Part shown: piece by piece, positions 33,854 to 43,612 of the stretch
Layout: the number at the start of each line of letters is the position of its first letter
Numbering within the stretch: position 1 is the stretch's first letter
NCBI RefSeq assembly: GCF_030409795.1
Contig: NZ_JAUFQN010000019.1
Span: 744,001 to 808,000, forward strand
Direction of reading: 5' to 3'
DNA: 64,000 bases
Source: Flavobacterium paronense
GTDB lineage: Bacteria; Bacteroidota; Bacteroidia; Flavobacteriales; Flavobacteriaceae
Translations under genes and position numbers: made by a program
The notes under the pieces: generated by a model
Seen by the model: the letters and a program-made list of their open reading frames with translations, nothing else
The model's database searches: none
Told to the model about the DNA's origin: nothing

Positions 33854-34080
33854 TTTTCTATTTCGGAAATTAATTTACCGTTTTCAGTCAATCTTCCATT
33901 TTTAGAATCTTCGGTAGATTGATCAATTCTTTTCTGAAACTCTTTTAGTGTTATTGGTTTCAATTCAGCATTATTTTGGATTTCTTTCTGTAACAGTTTT
34001 TCTAAATGAGAAATTGCTTTCTCACTTTCTATCTTAAGAAAATCTTGAATGAAGTTTAATTTTCGAGTTTGCAAATCCAT
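33844..34080 (-). CDS. Antitoxin-like small protein (partner of decayed RelE/ParE)
   Basis: A 78-aa, all-helical protein beginning MDLQTRKLNFIQDFLKIESEKAI and ending ITLKEFQKRIDQSTEDSKNGRLTENGKLISEIEKW. The ending RIDQSxEDxKNGR is typical of small antitoxins that precede RelE/ParE toxins in Bacteroidota. It appears intact while its toxin has lost its middle. A TAATTTTG at 34105-34098 fits the -7 element. It could still autoregulate, or cross-neutralise a toxin elsewhere. Confidence 0.75.
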   Translation of the reverse strand: MDLQTRKLNFIQDFLKIESEKAISHLEKLLQKEIQNNAELKPITLKEFQKRIDQSTEDSKNGRLTENGKLISEIEKWR

Positions 34081-34105
34081 TTTTTCTTTCTTTTTTTCAA
34101 AATTA

Positions 34106-34591
34106 CAGATTTACTTTAAACGAATTTTTTTTTGTATATTATTTGAGCTTGCCGCCAACACCATACAAAAAAACCTTAGTATGCTTGTTTTACCTTTTTA
34201 ATACCAAGCAAACCCTACTTCAGCAACCCTTTTTTTGCATTATAATAGCTATACTGCTGATTTTCATAACTATTTATTAACATATTTTGCAGTATAGTAA
34301 CATTTTATTATTTTAGCCAGTAAAATTGCGGCACAAAAAGTAAATTTGGTAACAATTTAATAAGATTATAGTTTAATTGGCTAATTACCTACAGACAATA
34401 GAAGTAAAGTAATGCCCTAATATACTGGGTTCCCTAGTTTTTGTCGGTGTTTTTTACAGTTTGTCGAAAAGTATTGCATTTTAACTAGTTAACCCGTATT
34501 AATTTGGTTTTATGACGTATTTTTAGCGTCTTAACCTAAAGACAGTATTTATTTAAAGTATTCTCTTATAATGCTATTATAAAAAAAGTGT
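34106..34591. other. AT-rich spacer before the 2387-aa T9SS gene
   Basis: No gene was recognised in these 486 bases. TAAATTTG at 34341-34348 matches the -7 consensus but has no well-spaced -33. GACGTATTTTTAGCGTC near 34513 is a short inverted repeat. The long leader may be regulatory for the large secreted protein. Confidence 0.4.
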
Positions 34592-37500
34592 ATGAAAAAA
34601 AAGCTACTTAGTTTCCCAAACAGTTTATACAAATCACAAAAACCACTATGGTTTTTTTATGCTTTAGTGCTTGTTATGGTTTTTGGAATTACTACCCAAA
34701 CCCAAGCACAGTGTACCGGACCTTATGCTCGTTTTGAAAGTTTTATATCTGCAACAACTAATCCTGCTGTGGCTACAGCTTCACCTAGTTTTACAACCTC
34801 TTCAGCTGCTACAGTTAATTTTGGTACTGGAATAACAACCGCTCGATCAGGGAATATATTTTGCAATATTAATACTAGTGCAGGATGGTTGAAAACACCT
34901 ACCATTGCATATCCCCGTACTGTTTCTTTTTATATGAAGGCTACTGCTAATACAAGTTCGTATTTAGTCGAATACTCTACCGATAACTTTGCGACAGCGC
35001 CTTCTAATGTATTTAATGTTAGTACATTGAGTGCAGTGACATTACCAGCAACGATTACAGGTGGTGTAACTACTGCAGTATATAAACTTGTCACTTTCAC
35101 TTTTCCAACTGCCTTACCTAGTGTTAATGTTAGAATTACCCGAACCGGTACTGCTGGATTATTTATAGATGATTTTGCATGGGATACCTATGATAATTCT
35201 GGGACTGCTACATTAGGTGATTATTCATATAATGGAACTGTAGCGCCGGTTCAAGTTGGTGATGCGGGAGCGATTGCCAATTGTTCGCCAGTAGCAACAC
35301 CAAGTACTGTATTATTAAGTTCTGGTGCTTCTTATGATTATTATGATAATGGTGGTTCTTCGGATAATTATAGTAACAGTCAAATCAACCAGGTTACTTT
35401 CAAGCCAGACCCCACTGCTTTTGCTGCAGGTTACAGGATAAGGATTAAAATTAACTCCTTAGTGGTCTCTGCGACAGCTGGTGATTTTTTGGAGGTCTTT
35501 GATGATGCCACGGGTACAGCCGGAAATATCATAGGTGCAGCTCTTACAGCTACGCCAACAAACCAATATTATATGGCAGAAACTTCTCCAACCGGAGCGA
35601 TTACCATTAAGTTTACTTCTAATGGTTCTCTAACTGCCTCAGGATTTAATATAAAGGTTGATTGCATTAAATGTGCTAAACCTGCTAATTTAGGAGCAAG
35701 CCCGGTAGGAGCTACCACAGCAACTTTAAACTGGGATACAACAGGTGCCTCACTTTATGAAATTTATTATGTTGAATCAGCTACTCTACCCACACCGCCC
35801 ACTTCAATTACTACTCCTACAATAGCTTATAATAATGCCAGTCCGGTTACAACAAATACCTATGGTCTTACAGGTTTAAATCAAGCAAAAACTTATTATG
35901 TTTGGGTTCGTTCTTATTGTGGTGCTAATAATTTTAGTCCGTGGTCTGCGGTAACCAGTTTTACAACTACGGATTGTACGGCTTATGCTTTAGGGACTTC
36001 GCCTAATAGTAGTAACCAAAGCGTTTGTCAGGGATCGAGTATTTCTTTAACAGCATCAGCTACTGGAGGAACGGTTGCTACTTATCAATGGTATAGTAAC
36101 ACCAGTGCGAGTACTGTTAGTGCCACAGCTGTTGGTACCAATAGTGGTACCTATGCACCCGATACTGCTACCTTAGGAACCACCTTATATTACTATTGCG
36201 TAATCACCAGCACTATTGGCTGTTCGGTTACTAGTGGTTTTTCGGGGGCTATAAATGTTAGTGCTGCGCCTATTGTTATCACAACACCTCCTTCATCAGC
36301 TACACAATCGGTCTGTGTGGGAACTGCAGCGACTGCTTTGAGCGTTGTTGCTTCCGGTACAAGTCCAACGTATCAATGGTATTCTAATGCTAGTAATTCC
36401 AATTCAGGAGGTACTTTACTTTCAGGAGCTACTTCATCTTCTTATATTCCACTGAGTACTGTTGCAGAGGTTGGGACTACTTATTATTATTGTGTTGTAT
36501 CTAGTGTAGCTCCATGTAATAGTGCTGTTTCTAGTGCTGTTTCAGGAGGCGTTACCGTTACCGATTATCCTGCCGTTACTACGGTTAGTCCTAGTACTGG
36601 GGTATTTTGTGGTTCAACGACTTTAACAGCATCTAATGGTTCGATTGGTACTATGTATTTTCAAGGAACTACTTCTGGAGGTACTAGTACAGCTACCCCA
36701 GCCAATACTCAATTGGTGTCTGCTAATGGCACTTATTACTTTAGAGCTTTATCTGCTTCTTGTTGGGGAGCTGAAGGTTCAGCAACGGTATCTTTTACTA
36801 CCCCTATAACGATTACCACACCGCCATCAAGTACGCCACAGTCGGCATGTGTTGGAGGGGCTACAACTACTTTGAGTGTTGTTGCCAGTGGTACCAGTCC
36901 AACGTATCAATGGTATTCTAATACTAGCAATTCTAATACTGGCGGGACTTTACTTGCAGGCGCTACATCGGCTTCTTACGCTCCTTTGAGTACGATTGCA
37001 CAACTTGGCACTACTTATTATTATTGTATAGTATCTAGCGGTGCACCATGTAATAGTGCTGTAACAACTGCTGTTTCCGGAGGTGTTACTATAAACGCTA
37101 TTCCTACCGCTGTTACAGTAACTACAGCAGGTACTTTTTGTACTTCTACTACCTTAACTGCTGCTAATGGCGGAAGTGGGACGATGTATTTTCAAGGAAC
37201 TACTACTAGCGGAACCAGTACAGCAACACCATCAGGCAGTCAATTGATTTCTACTGTTGGAACCAATACTTATTATTTCAGAGCACAATCGGCAGCCGGT
37301 TGTTGGAGTACGGAAGGTGCTGCAATAGTTACTATAGTTTCCGGTGTGCCAACTGCTCCAGTTGCCGCAGCAGGTTCTGGTGCTACAGGTGGTTCGATTA
37401 CGGCCAATTGGGCAGCATCAGTTGGAGCAACAGGGTATTTTCTTGATGTTGCTACCGATAGTGGTTTTAGCTCCATGGTTGTAAACAATTCATCTGTTGG

Positions 37501-40500
37501 GAATGTAACTACTTATGCTGTAACAGGTTTAAGTGGAGGAACAACGTATTATTATAGAGTTCGTGCTATCAATGTTTGTGGTACTAGTGCTAACTCAGCA
37601 ACGATTACTTATGCGACGCTAGCTATTGCTTATTGTGATCCTAGTTATGCTGGCGCTATTGGAACGGGTTATTACATCAGTAATTTCAAAACTACCGGAG
37701 GTCTTACCAATATAGATAATACCAGTGTGCGAAGTACTAACGCTTATGGAAATTATGCTGCTACTTTGTCCTGCTCTCAATATGCAGGTTATCCTATAGA
37801 TTTCAGAATAACCAACAGCATTACCGGTTTTGCTACCTATTATTATTATGCTTGGGTAGATTGGAATTCAGATGGGGATTTTAATGATGCTAATGAAACC
37901 ATTGTTGCCACAACCAATTATGCGACAGGTCCTTATAATGGTATTATCAATGTGCCTGTTGGTCAGGCATCGGGATCCTATAGAATGCGGGTTGCTGATA
38001 GTTATATTCCTGTTTACACCTCTTGTGTTAATGGTGGGGGATCTGGGGAATATGAAGATTATACCCTTAGTGTTGTTCCATCACCGCCTTGCGTTCTGGG
38101 CACACCTACAACCTTAGCCTCTTCAGATGTTACAGCAACTACTGCGCTTGTATCCTGGTCCGATGTTGCTTTAGTGCCTAACAGTACTTATGATTATTTT
38201 GTTAGTAATTCTCCAACCACTCCTTTAGCAGGAGCTACGCCTACTGGAAATGTAGTTGGTACGACTTCCGTAACTTTAACAGGTTTAACATTAGGATTTA
38301 CCTATTATGTTTGGGTGCGTGCCCATTGTGGTGCCAGCTATAATGCATGGGTTGGTTCTACTAGTTTCCTAACAGTTAATTTAGCTACAGTAACTATGAC
38401 TAATGGGTCTCTTACTACCTGTGGGTCTCTTTTTTATGATAGTGGAGGTCCGGGATCAGGAGGAACAACAAGATATCTAAATAATGAAAATTATACCTAT
38501 ACCTTTAATCCGGGTACTGCAGGCAATAAAATAAAAGCTACGTTTAGTTATTTTAATACCGAATCTGGTTATGATTTTCTGTATGTCTATAATGGACCAA
38601 CTACGGCCTCTACTTTAATTGGTGTTTACAGCGGTACTCAGATTACAGCTGGTCAGACTTTTTATTCTACTGACAGCTCCGGTTCCTTAACTTTTAAATT
38701 TGTATCGGATGGTTCAACCAGAAGAAATGGTTGGAATGCAGTAATATCGTGTGCTGTTGTGCCTGTACTAACAAGCAGTAGTATAAGTAGTGCTTGTATT
38801 GGAACAACTCCTTTGGTTACGCTTACCGGTACGGATCTTTCGGGAGTTACTTCGGTGAAATTTAATGGGGTAACGGCTGCTTTTAGCGTGGTAAACAATA
38901 CTACAATTACGGCTACAGTTCCGGTTGGCGCAACTACCGGTTCAATAAGTGTTGCTACACCATTGGCCATTAGCTATAGTAGCTTTAGTTTTGTGATAAA
39001 ACCATTGCCGCCGACACCAAATGCCGGAACTGATGTTACTATCTGTCAAGGAAGCAGTACTACTTTAAATGCTACCAGTACGGTAACTATTAGCCCAACG
39101 GGTATTGGAGGTACAACCTATTCAGATGCCACTTTGCCTTTTAATACCTACTGGCATGATGCAAAATCCCAGTTTTTGATTTATGCATCAGACTTGACTT
39201 CAGCGGGTTATACTGCAGGTAATTTAACCTCTTTGGCCTTTAATGTTTCTACTGTTTATTCCAATCAGGTTATGAATGGTTTTAAGATTGCTATGAAACC
39301 AACAAACATAACTAGTTTTGGATCTGCTTATGAAACAGGATTGACAGATTATTACACAGGTAGCCCGTCAATAAATGCTACAGGTTGGAATACTTTTACT
39401 TTCGGAACTCCTTTTGTGTGGGACGGAACTTCAAATGTGGTTATTCAAGTATGTTTTGATAATTCAAGTTATACCGATTACAATTTAATTTATTATAACA
39501 GAGACCCAAGCGGTGCCAACAGAATGTTATATGAATACGATGATTATGCTACAGGATGTAATTTCACAACCAATTATGCAACCAATGTTATCCCTAATAT
39601 AAAGTTTGGATTTACCGCTCCGACGGTTACTTATAGCTGGACGCCCAATACTACCGCTTTGAGCAATGCCGCTATTTATAATCCGGTTGCTAATCCGACA
39701 ACAACACAAACGTATTCAGTAGTAAGTATCTACAATGGCTGTAACTCACTCAGTGATGATGTAGTTGTTACGGTTACGCCTATCGTAGCTGGTACGGCTT
39801 CGTCTGACCAAACGCTTTGTGGCGGTGCCCCGTCTAATTTAACTTTGACAGGGTCTTCTGGGACTATTCAATGGCAGTATGCTGATGATTTTGGCTTTAC
39901 CGTAAATGTTACTCCTATAGCCGGGGCTACTTCGGCTACGCTTACTTCAGCGCAAATGGGAATTTTGACGGCCAATCGCTATTATAGAGCGGTACTTACT
40001 AACGGTAGTTGTACTCTTTATTCTAATGTAATAACAATAATCACTAGTAACAGTACGACAGTTTGGAATGGATCGGCATGGTCCAATGGAAATCCTACTG
40101 CAACTAAAGCGGTTATTTTTGATGGTCCGTATACTTCGGACCCACTACTTAATTTAGTCTCCCCAGGTGATATCTCAGCTTGTAGTGTTAGCGTAACTTC
40201 ATCGGGTTCTGTTACTATTATAACAGGTCATACCATGACGGTTGAAAAAATTGTAACGGTAGCTACAGGAGGGTCGCTTACTTTCCAAGATGGTTCCAGT
40301 TTGTACCAACCTAATGTGGTAACCAATGCTGCTGGAGTTTATAATGGAGGCAATGTTGGAAATATTACCTATATGAGAACGGCTAGTCCGATGTATAAAT
40401 TTGATTATACTTATTGGTCTTCTCCGGTATATCCTCAAAATTTATTGGCCGTATCTTCGGCATCGCCACTTTTTTACCAGTATGATGGTATTACAGCCAA

Positions 40501-41755
40501 TCAGTGGCAATATGTAAGTCCGGGAACTGCCACTATGGCTGTAGCCAAAGGATACTTAATAAGAGCTCCTACTACTTTCCCTGTCTATGTAACGCCATTC
40601 CCACCATTGCCGGCTAATTTTACCGCTAGTTTTGCAGGAGTTCCAAATAATGGATCGCAGGCTATACAGATAGGAGTAGCGCAAGGGGTGAATCAATTTA
40701 ATTTATTGGGTAATCCTTATCCAAGTGCTTTATTTGCAGATAATTTTATAACTGCGAATGCTAATATTGGTGCTCTTTATTTCTGGACTCACAATACCAA
40801 TATTAACTCTGTTTCCCTACAGTATACCAATGATGATTATGCTGTATATACTTTAGCAGGCGGAGTAGGAACCAGACCATCAGGAGTTGATGGAGCCGGT
40901 TTAAATGTTGCGCCTAATGGTTATATCGGTGCAGGTCAGGGATTCTTTACTAAAGGAGTAGCTACCATCACAGGAGCCGGGCCTCTTTACTATGCAACAT
41001 TTACCAACGCCATGCGTAGAGCCGGAAATAACGGTCAATTCTTTAAAACAGGAGCTACCCATGTTGCACAAAATGACACTAGCTTCGAAAAACATCGGTA
41101 TTGGCTGGATATTGCTAATGCACAAGGTGCTTTTAGAGAGGTATTGATTTGTTATATTGAAACCGCTACGCTTGGTATTGACCGTTTGTTTGATGGCGAG
41201 ACGTCTGTATCTAACAATGTGATTTCGTTTTACACTCCTGTTGAAGATAAAAAAATGGCTATACAGGGTCGTCCTCTTCCTTTTGATGTTACCGATACGG
41301 TGCCTTTGATGTATAAAACTACTATTGCCAGTACTTATACTATATCGATGCCAAAATATGATGGTTTGTTCACTACGCAAACGGTTTATTTAGAGGATAC
41401 TTTATTGCATGTTATTCATGACTTACGTAATAGTCCTTATACGTTTGCAACGGAAATAGGTACTTTTGAAAACCGTTTTATATTGCGATACAATACAGAA
41501 TCTTTAGGTGTTCCGGTATTTAATGAGAATAGTGTAGTTGTTTATAAAAACGAACAAGGATTGTTTATTAATTCGGGTGCCGAAAATATGAAATCGGTTA
41601 CCATTTATGATATTAGAGGTAGAATAATAGCGACTAAAAATCACGTTAGTGCTACCGCTACTTCCTTTACAGACTTACCGGATACTCAAGAAGTTTTATT
41701 AGTTAAAATAGAAGGAGAGAATGGAGTAGTAGTGACTAAAAAAGTAGTTTATTAG
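34592..41755 (+). CDS. Giant multidomain T9SS protein, type C sorting signal
   Basis: A 2387-aa secreted protein with an extended signal peptide (1-40, TQTQAQ). Regions by eye: a CUB-like domain about 230-355; fibronectin type III about 359-460; Ig-like repeats with PTYQWYSN near 497, 592 and 771; fibronectin III about 930-1010; a GEVED domain about 1012-1160 (YCDPSYAG, WVDWNSDGDFND, GEYEDYTL); fibronectin III about 1165-1265; a second CUB-like domain about 1270-1387; and an IPT/TIG-like domain about 1390-1470. The last about 75 residues (VVVYKNEQGLFINSG, VTIYDIRGRI, VLLVKIEGENG, TKKVVY) match the type C T9SS signal known from ChiA-type proteins. It is probably a surface adhesin; no enzyme domain was seen. 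Confidence 0.88.
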   Translation: MKKKLLSFPNSLYKSQKPLWFFYALVLVMVFGITTQTQAQCTGPYARFESFISATTNPAVATASPSFTTSSAATVNFGTGITTARSGNIFCNINTSAGWLKTPTIAYPRTVSFYMKATANTSSYLVEYSTDNFATAPSNVFNVSTLSAVTLPATITGGVTTAVYKLVTFTFPTALPSVNVRITRTGTAGLFIDDFAWDTYDNSGTATLGDYSYNGTVAPVQVGDAGAIANCSPVATPSTVLLSSGASYDYYDNGGSSDNYSNSQINQVTFKPDPTAFAAGYRIRIKINSLVVSATAGDFLEVFDDATGTAGNIIGAALTATPTNQYYMAETSPTGAITIKFTSNGSLTASGFNIKVDCIKCAKPANLGASPVGATTATLNWDTTGASLYEIYYVESATLPTPPTSITTPTIAYNNASPVTTNTYGLTGLNQAKTYYVWVRSYCGANNFSPWSAVTSFTTTDCTAYALGTSPNSSNQSVCQGSSISLTASATGGTVATYQWYSNTSASTVSATAVGTNSGTYAPDTATLGTTLYYYCVITSTIGCSVTSGFSGAINVSAAPIVITTPPSSATQSVCVGTAATALSVVASGTSPTYQWYSNASNSNSGGTLLSGATSSSYIPLSTVAEVGTTYYYCVVSSVAPCNSAVSSAVSGGVTVTDYPAVTTVSPSTGVFCGSTTLTASNGSIGTMYFQGTTSGGTSTATPANTQLVSANGTYYFRALSASCWGAEGSATVSFTTPITITTPPSSTPQSACVGGATTTLSVVASGTSPTYQWYSNTSNSNTGGTLLAGATSASYAPLSTIAQLGTTYYYCIVSSGAPCNSAVTTAVSGGVTINAIPTAVTVTTAGTFCTSTTLTAANGGSGTMYFQGTTTSGTSTATPSGSQLISTVGTNTYYFRAQSAAGCWSTEGAAIVTIVSGVPTAPVAAAGSGATGGSITANWAASVGATGYFLDVATDSGFSSMVVNNSSVGNVTTYAVTGLSGGTTYYYRVRAINVCGTSANSATITYATLAIAYCDPSYAGAIGTGYYISNFKTTGGLTNIDNTSVRSTNAYGNYAATLSCSQYAGYPIDFRITNSITGFATYYYYAWVDWNSDGDFNDANETIVATTNYATGPYNGIINVPVGQASGSYRMRVADSYIPVYTSCVNGGGSGEYEDYTLSVVPSPPCVLGTPTTLASSDVTATTALVSWSDVALVPNSTYDYFVSNSPTTPLAGATPTGNVVGTTSVTLTGLTLGFTYYVWVRAHCGASYNAWVGSTSFLTVNLATVTMTNGSLTTCGSLFYDSGGPGSGGTTRYLNNENYTYTFNPGTAGNKIKATFSYFNTESGYDFLYVYNGPTTASTLIGVYSGTQITAGQTFYSTDSSGSLTFKFVSDGSTRRNGWNAVISCAVVPVLTSSSISSACIGTTPLVTLTGTDLSGVTSVKFNGVTAAFSVVNNTTITATVPVGATTGSISVATPLAISYSSFSFVIKPLPPTPNAGTDVTICQGSSTTLNATSTVTISPTGIGGTTYSDATLPFNTYWHDAKSQFLIYASDLTSAGYTAGNLTSLAFNVSTVYSNQVMNGFKIAMKPTNITSFGSAYETGLTDYYTGSPSINATGWNTFTFGTPFVWDGTSNVVIQVCFDNSSYTDYNLIYYNRDPSGANRMLYEYDDYATGCNFTTNYATNVIPNIKFGFTAPTVTYSWTPNTTALSNAAIYNPVANPTTTQTYSVVSIYNGCNSLSDDVVVTVTPIVAGTASSDQTLCGGAPSNLTLTGSSGTIQWQYADDFGFTVNVTPIAGATSATLTSAQMGILTANRYYRAVLTNGSCTLYSNVITIITSNSTTVWNGSAWSNGNPTATKAVIFDGPYTSDPLLNLVSPGDISACSVSVTSSGSVTIITGHTMTVEKIVTVATGGSLTFQDGSSLYQPNVVTNAAGVYNGGNVGNITYMRTASPMYKFDYTYWSSPVYPQNLLAVSSASPLFYQYDGITANQWQYVSPGTATMAVAKGYLIRAPTTFPVYVTPFPPLPANFTASFAGVPNNGSQAIQIGVAQGVNQFNLLGNPYPSALFADNFITANANIGALYFWTHNTNINSVSLQYTNDDYAVYTLAGGVGTRPSGVDGAGLNVAPNGYIGAGQGFFTKGVATITGAGPLYYATFTNAMRRAGNNGQFFKTGATHVAQNDTSFEKHRYWLDIANAQGAFREVLICYIETATLGIDRLFDGETSVSNNVISFYTPVEDKKMAIQGRPLPFDVTDTVPLMYKTTIASTYTISMPKYDGLFTTQTVYLEDTLLHVIHDLRNSPYTFATEIGTFENRFILRYNTESLGVPVFNENSVVVYKNEQGLFINSGAENMKSVTIYDIRGRIIATKNHVSATATSFTDLPDTQEVLLVKIEGENGVVVTKKVVY

Positions 41756-41772
41756 CTTTTTTTCTTTTAGTT

Positions 41773-41809
41773 AAAAAGAGACCCAAAAGTAGTTGGGTCT
41801 TTTTTTTTG
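41773..41809 (+). terminator. Terminator after the 2387-aa gene
   Basis: AGACCCAA (41779-41786) pairs with TTGGGTCT (41793-41800), followed by nine T. Confidence 0.92.
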
Positions 41810-41886
41810 ACTATTTTTTGTGATTCCTATTTAGTTTTCACTATAGGGTAACTATTGAATTGAAATGCAAATCAAATTGTTATTTG

Positions 41887-42048
41887 TTTTCATGCAAACC
41901 TGCCTGCCGGTAGGCAGGGGGCGCAAAGGTTCACGCTTTCTTTGTAATGGCAAGATTATTCGTTTTCAGTTGTCTGTTTTCTGTTATTTGTAATCCGTTA
42001 TTTGTTTTCATGCAAACCTGCCTGCCGGCAGGCAGGGAGCGCAAAGGT
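41887..42048. repeat. Left 160-bp repeat of the toxin-antitoxin pair
   Basis: It holds two copies of TTTTCATGCAAA + palindrome + GCGCAAAGG, with palindromes at 41899-41918 and 42017-42036 (118 bp apart). Between them are a TTCACGCTTTCTTTG segment and GTTAT-type heptamers. The right copy is 42946-43109. 42049-42257 continues with CGCAAAG remnants and CCCGCCTCCGCGGGA, and no gene start is supported there. Confidence 0.9.
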
Positions 42049-42257
42049 TTTTATGCAAAAAAAACGCAAAGTTTCACGAGATTTGGGGAATGACAGGGTT
42101 GTTTGTTTCCCGCCTCCGCGGGAATGACAAGTTATCCGTTGCCTATCATCTATTTTGTTTTAATACCAGACGAAAAGGATTGGGTTTGGTCGAATCTTTG
42201 ATTTCGGTAGTGTTGGGAATTTTTTATAAAAATAGTTTCACTTTAGAGCAACTTTTA

Positions 42258-42265
42258 TATATTTG
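42258..42265 (+). promoter_or_regulatory. -7 element of the toxin-antitoxin pair
   Basis: TATATTTG lies only 4 nt before the toxin ATG at 42270, so the mRNA should be leaderless. Confidence 0.5.
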
Positions 42266-42269
42266 CGTA

Positions 42270-42617
42270 ATGGATAATGAACAAAAGATACGTACTGTTA
42301 TTTTTTACAAAGATTACTTTGATGAATTTTTTATAAAGCAACGTGATAAAGTTAAAAACAAAATTATCTGGACATTTGAATTAATTCAAGAATTAGAAAG
42401 AGTTCCAGAAACGTATCTTAAACATATTGAAAATACTGAAGGATTATATGAAATTAGGGTTCAACAAGGAAGCGATATTTTTAGAATCTTTTGTTTTTTT
42501 GATCAAGGTCAATTAATAATCTTAGCAAACGGATTTCAAAAGAAAACACAAAAGACACCGAAAAAAGAAATTGAAAAAGCAATTAAAATAAAACAGGAAT
42601 ATGAAAGCGAAAAGTAA
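42270..42617 (+). CDS. RelE/HigB-type toxin
   Basis: A 115-aa protein of the RelE/ParE superfamily in the HigB (phage gp49-like) style. It has an N-terminal strand TVIFYKDYFDEFF, helices with VKNKIIWTFELIQELERVPETYLKHIE, the core GLYEIRVQQGSDIFRIFCFFDQGQLIILANGFQKK with the basic residues expected for ribosome-dependent mRNA cleavage, and a Lys-rich end (TPKKEIEKAIKIKQEY). The frame is open 60 codons upstream, but the ATG at 42270 fits the family start and the -7 element. The toxin precedes the antitoxin and overlaps it by 17 bp, the HigBA order. The pair is bordered on both sides by long repeats. Confidence 0.88.
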   Translation: MDNEQKIRTVIFYKDYFDEFFIKQRDKVKNKIIWTFELIQELERVPETYLKHIENTEGLYEIRVQQGSDIFRIFCFFDQGQLIILANGFQKKTQKTPKKEIEKAIKIKQEYESEK

Positions 42618-42906
42618 TATTACTAAAACACTCGACCAATTTAAAGATAAACATTATGGAAAAGTTGGCACTGCAAAACGGGATGAACTTGATGCGGGTT
42701 ATGAAAATTTTAAAATTGGAGCAATGATTCATGATGCGCGAATTGAAAAAGGATTGACACAGGAACAACTTGCAGAAAAAACGGGAACAACAAAATCGTA
42801 TATCTCCAAAATAGAAAACAATGTAAAAGAAGCAAGATTTTCAACCTTACAAAAAATAGTTGAACTTGGTTTGGGTGGGCATTTAGAATTGTCAATTAAA
42901 TTGTAA
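42601..42906 (+). CDS. XRE-family HigA-like antitoxin
   Basis: A 101-aa protein with an N-terminal toxin-binding part (1-40, TLDQFKDKHYGKVG) and a helix-turn-helix XRE domain (about 40-95): IGAMIHDARIEKGLTQEQLAEKTGTTKSYISKIE. It should bind the upstream operator and neutralise the toxin encoded just before it. Start codon and reading frame are clear, with the ATG inside the toxin end. The gene ends a few bases before the right-hand repeat. Confidence 0.9.
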   Translation: MKAKSNITKTLDQFKDKHYGKVGTAKRDELDAGYENFKIGAMIHDARIEKGLTQEQLAEKTGTTKSYISKIENNVKEARFSTLQKIVELGLGGHLELSIKL

Positions 42907-42945
42907 ATAGTTTTCTGTTTTCTGTTATTTGTAATCTGTTATTTG

Positions 42946-43109
42946 TTTTCACGCAAACCTGCCTGCCGGTAGGTAGGGAGCGCAAAGGTTCACGCTTTCT
43001 TTGTAATGGCAAGATTATTCGTTTTCAGTTTTTCTGTTTTCTGTTATTTGTAATCCGTTATCAGTTTTCACGCAAACCTGCCTGCCGGTAGGCAGGGGGC
43101 GCAAAGGTT
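42946..43109. repeat. Right 160-bp repeat of the toxin-antitoxin pair
   Basis: It has the same order as 41887-42048, with palindromes at 42958-42977 and 43077-43096 (119 bp apart), and is more than 90 percent identical by eye. The repeat unit continues to about 43145 with AAGATTATTCGTTTTCAG, present also in the left copy. Confidence 0.9.
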
Positions 43110-43137
43110 CATGCTTTCTTTGTAATGACAAGATTAT

Positions 43138-43362
43138 TCGTTTTCAGTTTTCAGTTATCAGTTATCAGATGTCTATGATCTATTATCCTATTATAGATTT
43201 TCTGTTATCGCGGTAATGACAAGTTTTTAGTTTTTTTTCACGCAAAGTTAACTTGATTTTGGTAATAAAAAGCTTGTCTGTTCTCCGTTTTCAGTTATCT
43301 GATGTCTATTATCCATTATCCATTATCCATTATCCATTATCAATTATCCATTATCAATTATT
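43138..43362. repeat. GTTATC and CCATTATC short tandem repeats
   Basis: GTTATC-type heptamers at 43138-43172 are followed by a tandem 8-mer array CCATTATC/CAATTATC at 43305-43362. 43363-43612 is AT-rich with no recognised gene and contains the leader of the giant gene. Confidence 0.85.
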
Positions 43363-43612
43363 CGTTTTGTTTAACGCTTTTTTTTTGTGTTTACAATTTC
43401 TTCTTTCTTCTTTTTTCTTTCTTCTTTACTGCTATTTTGTCTGTAAGGTTACTTTTGGCGTGTAAGAAATTGTTAATTTTTGTTGCCTTTCATCGAAAAA
43501 AGGTGTTTTTTGTCGAATATTAATAAAATGTTAAGAAAATGCATCTTTAAGATAGTAATTGTTTAAAATATAATTTCTATTTTGCTCAGCTATTGTAATT
43601 AAAACTAATTTT

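Noticed and set aside
42090-42269. N-terminal extension of the HigB-like toxin
   Set aside because: The extra 60 codons cover repeat DNA and the TATATTTG element; the family start fits the ATG at 42270.
43253-43523. Two overlapping 70-73-aa frames before the giant gene
   Set aside because: They translate CCATTATC repeats into low-complexity SIIHYPL runs and have no supporting signals.
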